In this document: positions 1 through 8,355 of the stretch, piece by piece | How the letters are laid out: each line of letters starts with the position of its first letter | How positions within the stretch are numbered: the first letter of the stretch is position 1 | Source: Paenibacillus sp. BIC5C1 | Lineage (GTDB): Bacteria; Bacillota; Bacilli; Paenibacillales; Paenibacillaceae | Length of the DNA stretch: 64,000 nucleotides | Direction: 5' to 3' | NCBI RefSeq assembly: GCF_032399705.1 | Contig: NZ_CP135922.1 | Coordinates: forward strand, 1,116,001-1,180,000 | Notes under the pieces: generated by a model | Seen by the model: the letters and a program-made list of their open reading frames with translations, nothing else | Told to the model about the DNA's origin: nothing | Database searches by the model: none | Program-made: the position numbers and the translations under genes

Positions 1-1
1 A

Positions 2-211
2 ATCATCCCATATGCATCAACTGAATTTGAACAAACATTCATGTTAAAACCGACCTGGCCCATCATCTCTTATGAATGGATAGACAATAACCATTTCACG
101 ATTGAAACAGCGGCATTAAAAACAAGTGAATATAACGTACTTAAGGATTGGTTTGATTCCAATGATCATGAAACGAGGAAGGTAATAATTCAGTTAAATT
201 CATTGGATTAA
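2..211 (+). CDS. hypothetical protein, 3' fragment
   Basis: An open frame runs in from the left edge and stops at TAA 209-211, giving 69 C-terminal residues that contain KPTWPIISYEWIDNN and end in QLNSLD. It has no internal start with a ribosome binding site, so it is read as the tail of a gene that begins outside the window. The composition is AT-rich, unlike the genes from 1 kb onward and like the next frame. I recognise no family. Confidence 0.45.
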   Translation: MIPYASTEFEQTFMLKPTWPIISYEWIDNNHFTIETAALKTSEYNVLKDWFDSNDHETRKVIIQLNSLD

Positions 212-239
212 TTTTTGTTAATCAGAAACAAATTCAAAA

Positions 240-851
240 TTGAAATTAATCGGATCTTCTAAGGATGAACAAGTAAAACTTTATGCAGTTAAAGAAACGG
301 AAGATGCAATTGAAAGAGTAACTCTAGATATAAATGGACGCACAAAAGATTTTTATTGGAGCATTTCTCATCATTCGGGAACGGAGCCGCAGTTATTTTA
401 TACCGATCTTACCGGTGATGGTAAGGAAGAGGCTGTAATAATCATTCAGACTGGCCGAGGGGCAGGCTTGGATAACTATGAAATTCATGTCGTTAACTCC
501 GATAACTTATCGAAAATAAAAGTACAGCGTTATGAGGATATTGTTGCTGAGCATATTGATTCGCGTGTATCTAAAAATGATAATGGTACATTAGCGATTA
601 CAGTGAATTCACAAATGCAAGTAGATAACTTTAATTATGATTTTGATCCAGCACCAGACTACCATCAAGATGAGCTTTCTTTCGGCGGTGTAGTTATTTA
701 TACATTGGATAATCACAAAATTAAATTAAGTCTTCCAGGCTCTATTGGTATATCTCCTACATATGTGTGTGACTTCAATATCACGTATAACTTCGATAAA
801 GCCGACAATGAATTTATTGTTGAGCAGATTAAATTTAAACCTATTAAATAA
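240..851 (+). CDS. hypothetical protein with FG-GAP-like motif, possibly 5'-truncated
   Basis: 203 residues from a TTG codon at 240. The frame is open only from 222 because a stop lies at 219-221, and no ribosome binding site precedes the TTG. There is no signal peptide, although residues 58-68 (DLTGDGKEEAV) resemble the calcium-binding loop of FG-GAP/VCBS repeats, which are usually exported. The rest is predicted beta-rich. Two readings fit: an intact cytoplasmic protein with a weak TTG start, or a remnant that has lost its 5' end. AT-rich like its left neighbour. No function assigned. Confidence 0.45.
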   Translation: MKLIGSSKDEQVKLYAVKETEDAIERVTLDINGRTKDFYWSISHHSGTEPQLFYTDLTGDGKEEAVIIIQTGRGAGLDNYEIHVVNSDNLSKIKVQRYEDIVAEHIDSRVSKNDNGTLAITVNSQMQVDNFNYDFDPAPDYHQDELSFGGVVIYTLDNHKIKLSLPGSIGISPTYVCDFNITYNFDKADNEFIVEQIKFKPIK

Positions 852-1014
852 GGTAAAATGTCTTCAAAAAACGCTTAAAAACTTTCAATTCTACCCTACC
901 TTTTCCGAAATGAAGCTGAGATAATGGGAGAGTAAACGGACATGAATCGTTCCCCGTATTGTTTATCATCTATGTCAACAAAATAAATGCTGCATATCCA
1001 TAGGAGGATTATCA

Positions 1015-2313
1015 ATGACTACACAACCACTGGAACTGATCCAATCCACTTCAGGCCAAGCGCTGCTTGCCCAAATGTATGGTCAGCAACAACTAGAAGA
1101 ACAGACAGCACGTTATACGAAGCTCATTGGATCATTCGAACAGTATTTTGGCGTACAAGAGGGCAGCAAATTGTTCAGCGCGGCTGGACGCAGCGAAATT
1201 GGCGGCAACCATACAGATCATAACCATGGCAAGGTGCTGGCCGGCAGTATTACGCTGGATACGATAGCGGTGGCTACGCCAACGACGGATTCCGTGATTA
1301 CCTTTTATTCAGAAGGCTATGACCAGAAATATGTAATCGATCTCACGGATCTGGCACCGAAGGCGGAAGACGACGGCACTACGGCTTTGATTCGTGGTAT
1401 GGCTGCGGGATTTGGGGAGTTTGGATACAAAGTAGGTGGATTCCATGCGTACATCTCCAGTAATGTGTTCTCGGCATCGGGTCTGAGTTCGTCGGCATCG
1501 TTCGAGATGTTGATTTGTACGATCTTGAACCATTTCTACAACGATGGATCGCTGGATGTGGTGGTCATGTCCAAGATTGGTCAGTATGCGGAGAACAACT
1601 ATTGGAACAAACCGTCAGGTCTGCTGGATCAGATGGCTTGTGCCTATGGAGGGCTAATTGCGATTGATTTTGAGAATCCGGCCGAGCCTGTAATTGAGCC
1701 TGTACAATGGGATTTTCAACAAAACGGTTACTCCTTGGTCATTGTGAATACAGGTGGAAATCACGCGGATCTGACGGAGGATTACGCTGCTGTACCTTAT
1801 GAGATGAGAGCGGTTGCTAAGGCGCTGGGCAGCGAATATGTCCGCGAAATTACAGCCGAGGTGATCTACGCCAATCTCAAGCAGGTACGTGAAGCTGCTG
1901 GAGATCGTGCGGTGCTGCGTGCGCTGCATTTCTTGGAGGAAAACAATCGGGTGGACGGTCAGGTACAGGCCTTGCGGGAAGGGCGTTTTGCTGATTTCCT
2001 GAATCTGATTACGGCATCCGGGAACTCTTCCTGGAAGTGGCTCCAGAATGTATATCAGAGCGGCTCGGTGAAGGAACAGGAGATTGGTATCGCACTGGCG
2101 TTAACTGAAAATTATCTGCAAAAGCTGGGTGATGGCGCTTGCCGTATACACGGCGGTGGGTTCGCAGGGGTCATTCTGACGATTCTTCCCAACGAAAAAG
2201 TTCAGGAGTATATGTCCTGGATGCACGGCATGCTGGATACGCCAATTATTGTTGTTAATGTGCGTGCGCAGGGTGCGGTATGTTTGAACACATTAATCGA
2301 AAACGTGGGTTAA
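1015..2313 (+). CDS. galK: galactokinase (GHMP kinase family)
   Basis: 432 residues. It would phosphorylate galactose to galactose 1-phosphate with ATP in the cytoplasm (Leloir pathway). Three GHMP/galactokinase landmarks are in order: substrate loop GRSEIGGNHTDHNHG (about residues 61-75), ATP-binding loop SASGLSSSASFE (about 152-163), and C-terminal CRIHGGGFAGV. The start has AGGAGG at 1002-1007 spaced correctly. The usual galactokinase loop GEHTDYN reads GNHTDHN here, which marks a longer Firmicute subgroup and leaves some doubt about the exact sugar. No galE or galT lies next to it in the window. Confidence 0.88.
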   Translation: MTTQPLELIQSTSGQALLAQMYGQQQLEEQTARYTKLIGSFEQYFGVQEGSKLFSAAGRSEIGGNHTDHNHGKVLAGSITLDTIAVATPTTDSVITFYSEGYDQKYVIDLTDLAPKAEDDGTTALIRGMAAGFGEFGYKVGGFHAYISSNVFSASGLSSSASFEMLICTILNHFYNDGSLDVVVMSKIGQYAENNYWNKPSGLLDQMACAYGGLIAIDFENPAEPVIEPVQWDFQQNGYSLVIVNTGGNHADLTEDYAAVPYEMRAVAKALGSEYVREITAEVIYANLKQVREAAGDRAVLRALHFLEENNRVDGQVQALREGRFADFLNLITASGNSSWKWLQNVYQSGSVKEQEIGIALALTENYLQKLGDGACRIHGGGFAGVILTILPNEKVQEYMSWMHGMLDTPIIVVNVRAQGAVCLNTLIENVG

Positions 2314-2504
2314 TCTTGTCGTTGTAACACACTGCGTTGTATAACCTGTACAAATAGTTTTAAACGGTACATTATAGCGGTTCTCCAACTTGACGCTGGT
2401 CATGGAAGAGGATCGCTTTTTGCTGTGTATCATACGAGGGAAGATAGTCGGGTATAGGTTCATGTGATATGCTCGGGTGAATGAAGAATGCGGAGGGAAA
2501 CACA

Positions 2505-4118
2505 ATGATTAGAGCAATATACGCTTTGCGTGACGCACGTGTAGTCGCTGATTCAGGGACAATATTCCCGGTGCAGCTGCACCTGCCTCATCCCACGCTG
2601 ATCATTCCCATGACAGAAGTGTCGGTTCGATTGAACGAGCGAAAGTATTGTGCGGGAAGTGGGAAATGTATTTTTTTGCATCCCTCCGAAGCAGAAGTTG
2701 TCCTTGAATCGAATGTACCGGGAGATTCGGTTACGGTCTATGTATTGGTTTTTGAGCGATACCAACTTGTTGAGAAGAAAGATACCAGTGTGCATTACGA
2801 GTTGAACCGAGAGCAGTTGCCGGAGGATGGTATTATCAAGTTCGCTCGCCATCTGCACGGACCGCTTGGGGAATTGATCCAGCGTGTAATGCAGTCTGTT
2901 GCACCTGAACAGAATCCCCGGGTGAGTTCGCTCTTGAATGATTTACTCCATCAGGTATTTGAGCATTGGAGTGATGCAGAAGGCCATTACGTACAGGACA
3001 TGACGATTAAGCAGATATGTGCCTATATGCAGCAACATGTGGATGCAGATCTGAACCGGGCAGCACTTGCCCGAATGACCGGATTTAATGCGAGTTATTT
3101 CTCGTCGCTGTTTCGCAAAGAAACGGGGTGGAGCTTCGGGGACTATCTGAACCGTCTTCGTCTGGATGAGGCCAAGCGTTTATTGTTTACAACGAACGAT
3201 TCGCTTCAGGATATTGCAATGCGGACAGGGTTTTCGGATGGTTCATATTTGAGTAAAACCTTCAAGAAGCATGTGCACATTACCCCAAGTGCATTTCGTC
3301 AATTGCAGCAAACGGAACAGATTGCGGCTGTGCAATTTGTAGGAGCTTTGCTCAGCATTGAATTGACTCCTATTATGACCACACAAGAAGTTGCAGGTTC
3401 ATCCTTGCTTCTTGAGGAAGATTTGCAGGATACGGTCATTACGAACAACTCGGAGATGCTGGAGCGCTTAAGAGAGGTGAAGCCTGAACTGATTCTTGCG
3501 CCGACGTATTTCTATCATTTTCCGGAGGTGTTGAAAGAGATGGAGCAGGTGGCTCCGGTTATCATGCTGAATTGGGGCACAATGGACAAACTGGAGGAAG
3601 TGAGCCAAGTCGGCCGTCTGTTCGGCAGAGAACAAGAGGCGAAGGAGTGGATTTTCCGATACAAGGCAAGGGTGCTTGCAGCCCGAGAGTTGTTGCAGCA
3701 ATTCATTTTGCCAGAAGAGACGGTGGGGACCTATGAATTGAATTATGATCAGCGCTGGCTTATGCCCCATGACAAAGTGAGGTCTGCCTATAATTTGTAC
3801 CGGGCATTGAAGCTTCATCCGCCTGCACGGATTCAGACCGAGGTGCTGGAACAGGATAGGCCGTTGTTCATTACTGAAGAGGATTTGCCGAATTATACTG
3901 CTGACCACATGTTTGTTATTTTGCCTGCGTCTGATTATGGAGAAGATCTGGAGAAGCTGTTATCGCGTCAAATCTGGCGGCGGTTGGTCACGGAGGATGG
4001 ATGTCGGGTATATCCGCTGATACTGAATGAATTTTGGATGGATGAGGGTGTATCGCTAGAGAAACAACTGGATATTCTGGTGCAATTGCTGACTGCCGGA
4101 GCGTGGAGCCAACCATAG
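2505..4118 (+). CDS. AraC-family regulator with C-terminal periplasmic-binding-like domain (Btr-like)
   Basis: 537 residues from ATG 2505, chosen because GGAGGG lies at 2492-2497; an ATG at 2481 lacks a site. Layout: N-terminal sensor region (about 1-165); two AraC helix-turn-helix motifs (about 170-265, including FNASYFSSLFRKETG and IAMRTGFSDGSYLSKTFKKH); then a domain resembling FeuA/FhuD substrate-binding proteins (about 280-537). This fusion is that of B. subtilis Btr, which senses a ferric siderophore and activates its uptake genes. The next gene encodes a siderophore-binding lipoprotein behind a Fur box, supporting the same role by inference. Confidence 0.82.
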   Translation: MIRAIYALRDARVVADSGTIFPVQLHLPHPTLIIPMTEVSVRLNERKYCAGSGKCIFLHPSEAEVVLESNVPGDSVTVYVLVFERYQLVEKKDTSVHYELNREQLPEDGIIKFARHLHGPLGELIQRVMQSVAPEQNPRVSSLLNDLLHQVFEHWSDAEGHYVQDMTIKQICAYMQQHVDADLNRAALARMTGFNASYFSSLFRKETGWSFGDYLNRLRLDEAKRLLFTTNDSLQDIAMRTGFSDGSYLSKTFKKHVHITPSAFRQLQQTEQIAAVQFVGALLSIELTPIMTTQEVAGSSLLLEEDLQDTVITNNSEMLERLREVKPELILAPTYFYHFPEVLKEMEQVAPVIMLNWGTMDKLEEVSQVGRLFGREQEAKEWIFRYKARVLAARELLQQFILPEETVGTYELNYDQRWLMPHDKVRSAYNLYRALKLHPPARIQTEVLEQDRPLFITEEDLPNYTADHMFVILPASDYGEDLEKLLSRQIWRRLVTEDGCRVYPLILNEFWMDEGVSLEKQLDILVQLLTAGAWSQP

Positions 4119-4171
4119 TACATGAGACAAAGCCAACGATAACACATCGACGTTCGTTCCGCGGCACCGCT

Positions 4172-4209
4172 ATAATAATGATTGTAATCGGGAATGATAA
4201 TCATTATTA
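4172..4209 (+). promoter_or_regulatory. Fur box upstream of siderophore-binding lipoprotein
   Basis: TGATAATCATTATTA at 4195-4209 matches the Bacillus 7-1-7 Fur operator (TGATAAT-N-ATTATCA) at all but one base. A further ATAATAATGATTGTAAT stretch at 4172-4188 adds partial half-sites. The site ends 13 bases before the ATG at 4223, so bound Fur would block transcription or elongation. This implies repression in iron-replete cells. Confidence 0.78.
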
Positions 4210-4222
4210 ATTGGAGGGTGTC

Positions 4223-5272
4223 ATGAAGAGAAAAGGGTTTACCATAGTGAAAATGATGTTCCTCGTTCTATTGGTTGCGATGCTCGCTGCCTGTGGTACA
4301 ACAAGCAACACGGCAGCAACAGGAACCGGGACAAAGACAGAGGCGGCTTCCACAGGAGCAGACGAAGGACAGGCAGAAAATGCAGATACGGAGGCAGATG
4401 ATGCGGAGTCTGCGACCCGGATTATTGATACACCTAACGGAGAATTGGAGATGCCCGTTCATCCTAAGCGAATTGTCGTTGACGGCTACCTCCTCAATTT
4501 GCTGGCACTCGGTATGAAGCCGGTGGGCGCAACCAGTTATGAATTGGAGAACAAAGTGATTCAGGATCAGATTGATGGCATAGGCAACATTGGCGAGCGC
4601 TCTTTGGAGAAGATGCTGGACCTGGAGCCGGACCTGATCATTACGTGGGTCAATCCGGCAGGAGATGCAAAGGTCATTGAACAATACAATAAAATTGCTC
4701 CAACGCTTGTACTTCCGTATAACCATTTCAAGGATACATATGAGAGCATGCGTTACTTCGGTGAACTGTTTGGCAAAGAGGCGGAAGCAGAAGCATGGTT
4801 GGCAGATCTGGATCAGATCTCTGCGGATGCACGTGAACAGATTAAACCGTATGTGTCCGCAGAGGATACCTTTGCGTTGATGGGTGTTTTTGTAGCGGAC
4901 AAGAACTTCTACATCTATGGTGACGGCGGGTATCGTGGCGGGGAAGCCATTTATGAGCATATGAAGCTGAACCCGCCTGCGAAACAGGCTGCAGAAATGA
5001 TCGGCAAGGAAACGTACCGACAGATTTCATACGAAGTCGTTGGCGAGTATGCCGGAGATTTTATTTTCCTGGATCAGGGTGAGATGCTCTCTGAAGTATG
5101 GGGAAGTAATGAAGGCGTGTGGAAGACGCTGGATGCGGTCAAAAACAATCGGGTGTTCCAGCTCGATCCGGACTTGTTCTGGGGGAACGACCCGATCTCT
5201 CTGAAGCTTCAGATTCAGGAGGTTGCGAAGATGATTGTGGAACGTGAGCAGGCGAATAAGAAGAATAAATAA
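4223..5272 (+). CDS. iron-siderophore ABC transporter substrate-binding lipoprotein
   Basis: 349 residues from ATG 4223 (GGAGGG at 4213-4218; an in-frame TTG at 4211 is rejected because it overlaps that site). Signal peptide with lipobox LAAC, then a Ser/Thr/Ala/Glu-rich linker and a FeuA/FhuD-type binding fold: PKRIVVDGYLLNLLALGMKPVG, LDLEPDLIITW, and the C-terminal QLDPDLFWGNDPISLKLQI. It would capture a ferric siderophore on the outer face of the membrane. No permease or ATPase follows, so it is an orphan binding protein that probably feeds a transporter encoded elsewhere. Fur box upstream; Btr-like activator gene immediately before. Confidence 0.88.
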   Translation: MKRKGFTIVKMMFLVLLVAMLAACGTTSNTAATGTGTKTEAASTGADEGQAENADTEADDAESATRIIDTPNGELEMPVHPKRIVVDGYLLNLLALGMKPVGATSYELENKVIQDQIDGIGNIGERSLEKMLDLEPDLIITWVNPAGDAKVIEQYNKIAPTLVLPYNHFKDTYESMRYFGELFGKEAEAEAWLADLDQISADAREQIKPYVSAEDTFALMGVFVADKNFYIYGDGGYRGGEAIYEHMKLNPPAKQAAEMIGKETYRQISYEVVGEYAGDFIFLDQGEMLSEVWGSNEGVWKTLDAVKNNRVFQLDPDLFWGNDPISLKLQIQEVAKMIVEREQANKKNK

Positions 5273-5284
5273 GTGTGTTAAACC

Positions 5285-5309
5285 AAGTCCGGGCTTGCTC
5301 GGGCTTTTT
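5285..5309 (+). terminator. intrinsic terminator after siderophore-binding lipoprotein
   Basis: AAGTCCG pairs with CGGGCTT (one G-U pair) around a short loop and is followed by TTTT. It lies 12 bases after the stop codon. Confidence 0.7.
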
Positions 5310-5458
5310 GGTGTATACCTTTTTCTGTTGAATTTCAAACTTTGCAGGTCATTAACGTGTTGATAGGGTAGTGACTCGAAAAAAAATAGGCAGCGTTGTG
5401 GATTGCTATGCGCGGAAGGTTGAGATTTTCATATATATTTTCGTATGGAGGGATTGCG

Positions 5459-5740
5459 ATGACTACACCTGCATTACAGGAGAAGGAAGAGGCGCGTTTG
5501 TATGACGAGTTGCGACGTACGCTGGAAGAAGTGGAGGAAGGAAAGCAGCGGCATAAAATGTTGAAGCATATGATCAGGCAACTCAAGTTTGCCAAATGGC
5601 GGAAAGAACGATCTCACTGGTTTAATCAATACTTCCAGGGTGCAAGGCCAGCAACACTTTGGATCATGTTAGCCACTGGGGCTCTTATGCCAGTTGTGTT
5701 ATTCAGCATTTTTATATGGGTATCTTTGTGGGTGGAATGA
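5459..5740 (+). CDS. small membrane protein with N-terminal coiled coil
   Basis: 93 residues from ATG 5459, supported by GGAGGG at 5447-5452; the frame is open further upstream without a better start. Residues 1-55 are strongly charged and helical (EKEEARLYDELRRTLEEVEEGKQ), a likely coiled coil. Residues about 66-91 form one hydrophobic membrane helix ending in VSLWVE. I recognise no family and it has no obvious operon partner. Confidence 0.65.
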   Translation: MTTPALQEKEEARLYDELRRTLEEVEEGKQRHKMLKHMIRQLKFAKWRKERSHWFNQYFQGARPATLWIMLATGALMPVVLFSIFIWVSLWVE

Positions 5741-6148
5741 GCCATGGAAGATTAGGGTAATTAACTTTGAATGAATAGCATGCTGGAGTGAGGGCAGTGG
5801 GCATGTGGGAATCATGTGAACAGTCACTGCCTAATAACTTCATTAGGATAAAGCTAGATTTCTTTCTTCACATATACACGCAAAAGTGAGATTTATTTCT
5901 GGTAACAACTGCCTAGGTACTTGAATGAACCTACTGCTATTACCTAAAAGGGATAAAGACTTTGTGCTCATTTTTCAGTTGTTTTGTACACGTTACACCG
6001 AAGATGCACTATAATGATTCTACTTCTTTTGGAAAAAAAGATGAAATCTAGTGAATTCGGTCCCTATTACATCATTAAAGAGCCAAGTATTTCTACAAGG
6101 CTCTTATATAAAAAACGTATAGGTTTCATTGCGTTAGGAAGAAATCAT
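5741..6148. other. intergenic stretch, no convincing gene
   Basis: About 400 bases. A frame of 65 codons on the plus strand (5984-6181) has no ribosome binding site, overlaps the end of the lipoprotein gene on the other strand and is not credible. The only structure seen is the hairpin at 6078-6105. Confidence 0.6.
6078..6105 (-). terminator. weak terminator-like hairpin downstream of the 6149-6463 lipoprotein gene
   Basis: AAGAGCC and GGCTCTT form a 7-bp stem with a 14-base loop. Read on the minus strand it is followed by only a short T run. Confidence 0.4.
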
Positions 6149-6463
6149 TTAATTAAGAGGCTTAATTTCATCAGGCACTGAACCCGTCTTGACTTCATAG
6201 GTATCATAATCGACCATAGTGAATATTTCCTGATCTTTGTTTCCTTTCACATATCCTGTTAACGAGACGGTATGGGATAAATCAGCGGGAATAAACTTAT
6301 GGTCTGTGAATTCAACATCTATTCCATACTTTTCTTTAAAATAGGCTTGACTCGCCACTTGAGCTTTTTGGATAATCTCTTTTTTTTCGTTAGACATACA
6401 TCCTCCTAAAGTGAATGATATGACGCAGATCATTAATATAAAAAGTAATTCTAATTTTTTCAA
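6149..6463 (-). CDS. small lipoprotein, candidate immunity protein of the lipase module
   Basis: 104 residues from TTG 6463, with GAGGTGAT just upstream on the minus strand. Signal peptide MKKLELLFILMICVISFTLGGC ends in a lipobox (LGGC), so the mature ~83-residue domain is anchored on the outer face of the membrane. The mature part (about 22-104) is a small alpha/beta domain with KGNKDQEIFTMVDYDTYEV, reminiscent of the DUF1433-type lipoproteins that accompany secreted lipase toxins in staphylococci. It is divergent from the lipase gene 82 bases away. The immunity role is inference from position and localisation. Confidence 0.6.
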   Translation of the reverse strand: MKKLELLFILMICVISFTLGGCMSNEKKEIIQKAQVASQAYFKEKYGIDVEFTDHKFIPADLSHTVSLTGYVKGNKDQEIFTMVDYDTYEVKTGSVPDEIKPLN

Positions 6464-6545
6464 TTAATCACCTCATATTCCTAATGTTGTCGTTTGATAA
6501 TGTGCATTATACAACTTCCGTTAACTAGAAGAAAGGGTGAATAGG

Positions 6546-7913
6546 ATGGATAAGTACATGACTGACGAATTATATTTAAAAGTATCTGAGCTTGCATATA
6601 CGGATGTTCCTGCAGGCCGTAGTGATATTTTGGACAAGGAAGAGTACAAGGATTGGAGAACGATTGAACCAAAGGGGGCAAGTTTGCATAGTGCGTATTC
6701 AGGATTTGATGCTGTTGTGCTTGAGAATCCCAAAACAAATCAAGTTATCATCGGCTATAGAGGTACTGAACCTGAAGGTATTATTGGAAAAGCAGCTGAT
6801 ATTGAGACAGATGCCTTTGATGTTGTAGGTGGCAGAACCAGAAGGCTTGAAGATGCGATAACCGATCCAGAACGCCATAATATATTTAAAAATAGTCCCT
6901 TCAAGCTTATGAAGGATAACATGGATTGGGAAAATAATCAGTTTCACCAAGCTGAGGAATTGTATGAGGCGGTGAAGGTGGCGTACCCTGATTCAGATAT
7001 TTCATTGACGGGTCATTCCCTGGGTGGCGGTTTGGCTCAATATGTAGCTGCTCGTCAGGATGTGTCTGGGATGACGTATAGTGCTCCTAGTGTAACGAAT
7101 CTTTTGGATGATGTCAGTTTGGCCAAGGTGAATGAGGGTCATTTTGATAACAAAATGGTTAACGTGGTTCATCCCAATGATTCTGTTGGAGCTGGGGGAA
7201 TAAGTGAATATGACAGGCACGTAGGAAGTACCGTGTATAAAGGTCAGGACTTTGACACCGCTAATGCGATGTATCAGAACTGGAAATTTCAGTTTCAGTT
7301 AAAGGTCCCTTTTCAGCCTCTGGGCGCAGGCTCACCCATGTTAGTTCATGACGTAAGAATAGGTGTGGATCTGGACAAGCTTCATGTTGGTGATATTATG
7401 AGATTTTTTGATTCGTTCTCGAAGGACGAAGGCAAAGGGTATCATTCCATGGATCAATATGAGTTTGATGAGAATGGAAATCTCAAAGGCCCATTAATAG
7501 ACCGGAGTACAGGGGAAACCATTAATATTTCTCCAAGATGGACAGCACATCAGGAGGCCTTATCCACCTTCTCCAATTTGATGGCAGGGATTGTTCCTCC
7601 GTTGATCGCAGCAGCTACAGGATTTGTTATTGGAAAGACTGGGGGCAAGATTCAATTAACACCGGAAGAGTTAGCCCAGGCTGCTAGGGAGATGAGGCTA
7701 AGTTTAGATGGCTTCTCGAATGATGCCCAGGCTTCAATTCAGATGTTTCAGACTCATATATCTACCAGCGAAAGTCAGTCCTTTACACCCATCGCCTATA
7801 ACGCAACAGCAACGTTACAAGCAATCAATCGTTGGTATCAGGAATCCATCAGCGAAATTGCGGAATATATTGAACGTAAAAGAGAAGATTTTGTAATCGC
7901 AGACCAACACTAA
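6546..7913 (+). CDS. class 3 lipase-like protein with C-terminal helical (WXG/LXG-like) domain, putative type VII effector
   Basis: 455 residues. ATG 6546 is chosen over GTG 6537 because AAAGGG at 6532-6537 is then correctly spaced. Residues about 1-310 are an alpha/beta hydrolase of the lipase class 3 type: GYRGTEPEG near 75, nucleophile elbow GHSLGGG at 156-162 (Ser158), VVHPNDSVGAGG as probable Asp region, and GYHSMDQYEFDENG carrying a plausible catalytic His. After a hydrophobic stretch (MAGIVPPLIAAATGFVIG), the last ~85 residues are two helices beginning LTPEELAQAAREM, typical of WXG100-like proteins. There is no Sec signal. Catalytic domain first and targeting-like helices last is the reverse of LXG toxins. 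A WXG100 gene follows 40 bases later. Confidence 0.75.
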   Translation: MDKYMTDELYLKVSELAYTDVPAGRSDILDKEEYKDWRTIEPKGASLHSAYSGFDAVVLENPKTNQVIIGYRGTEPEGIIGKAADIETDAFDVVGGRTRRLEDAITDPERHNIFKNSPFKLMKDNMDWENNQFHQAEELYEAVKVAYPDSDISLTGHSLGGGLAQYVAARQDVSGMTYSAPSVTNLLDDVSLAKVNEGHFDNKMVNVVHPNDSVGAGGISEYDRHVGSTVYKGQDFDTANAMYQNWKFQFQLKVPFQPLGAGSPMLVHDVRIGVDLDKLHVGDIMRFFDSFSKDEGKGYHSMDQYEFDENGNLKGPLIDRSTGETINISPRWTAHQEALSTFSNLMAGIVPPLIAAATGFVIGKTGGKIQLTPEELAQAAREMRLSLDGFSNDAQASIQMFQTHISTSESQSFTPIAYNATATLQAINRWYQESISEIAEYIERKREDFVIADQH

Positions 7914-7953
7914 TGCATTTCTACATAGAAGGACTAACAGGAGGAAATGAGAA

Positions 7954-8250
7954 ATGGGCAGAATATCCGTATCCTTGTCTGATCTGAGGAGGGCTGTTCA
8001 GCAATGTGAGCAGTTGCAGCAACGGCTCATGCAGCAGGAACAGAAAATGCGCTCCATTCATGGTCGATTGCAGCAAGACTGGATCGGTACATCCGCAACA
8101 GAGCTGACACATAAGATGCAGTCATTTATGGATGGGGCATCTGCAAAGCTGACTGAACTCGAAGCTCATAAAGAAGAACTGAAGCGATATATTCGTAAAA
8201 TGGAGGAAGCGGACAGAGAAGACCGCAGGGATCGCAGCAGGGTACAGTAA
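7954..8250 (+). CDS. WXG100-family protein
   Basis: 98 residues from ATG 7954 with AGGAGG at 7939-7944. Two long amphipathic helices are separated by W43-I-G45 in DWIGTSATEL, the defining WXG turn. The charged tail (EEADREDRRDRSRVQ) is where the secretion signal normally sits in this family. Such proteins dimerise and are exported by, or help export partners through, the type VII (Ess/Yuk) system. Being 40 bases behind the lipase gene it is probably its export partner. No EssC-type ATPase is present in the window. Confidence 0.75.
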   Translation: MGRISVSLSDLRRAVQQCEQLQQRLMQQEQKMRSIHGRLQQDWIGTSATELTHKMQSFMDGASAKLTELEAHKEELKRYIRKMEEADREDRRDRSRVQ

Positions 8251-8269
8251 TACCTCTTTACAAAAAAAC

Positions 8270-8301
8270 AGTTAGATAGGAATGAACCTTCCCATCTAAC
8301 T
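8270..8301 (-). terminator. intrinsic terminator
   Basis: AGTTAGAT and ATCTAACT pair as an 8-bp stem. On the minus strand it is followed by GTTTTTTTG, so it ends the 8356-8886 lipoprotein transcript. On the plus strand the tail is poor. Confidence 0.65.
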
Positions 8302-8355
8302 ATTATGGTTTGTTATTTATACAGGGAGCAGAGTCATCTGAGTAACTGATACAAA

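Noticed and set aside
5984..6181. 65-codon frame on the plus strand
   Set aside because: No ribosome binding site, low-complexity sequence, and it overlaps the end of the better supported lipoprotein gene on the minus strand.
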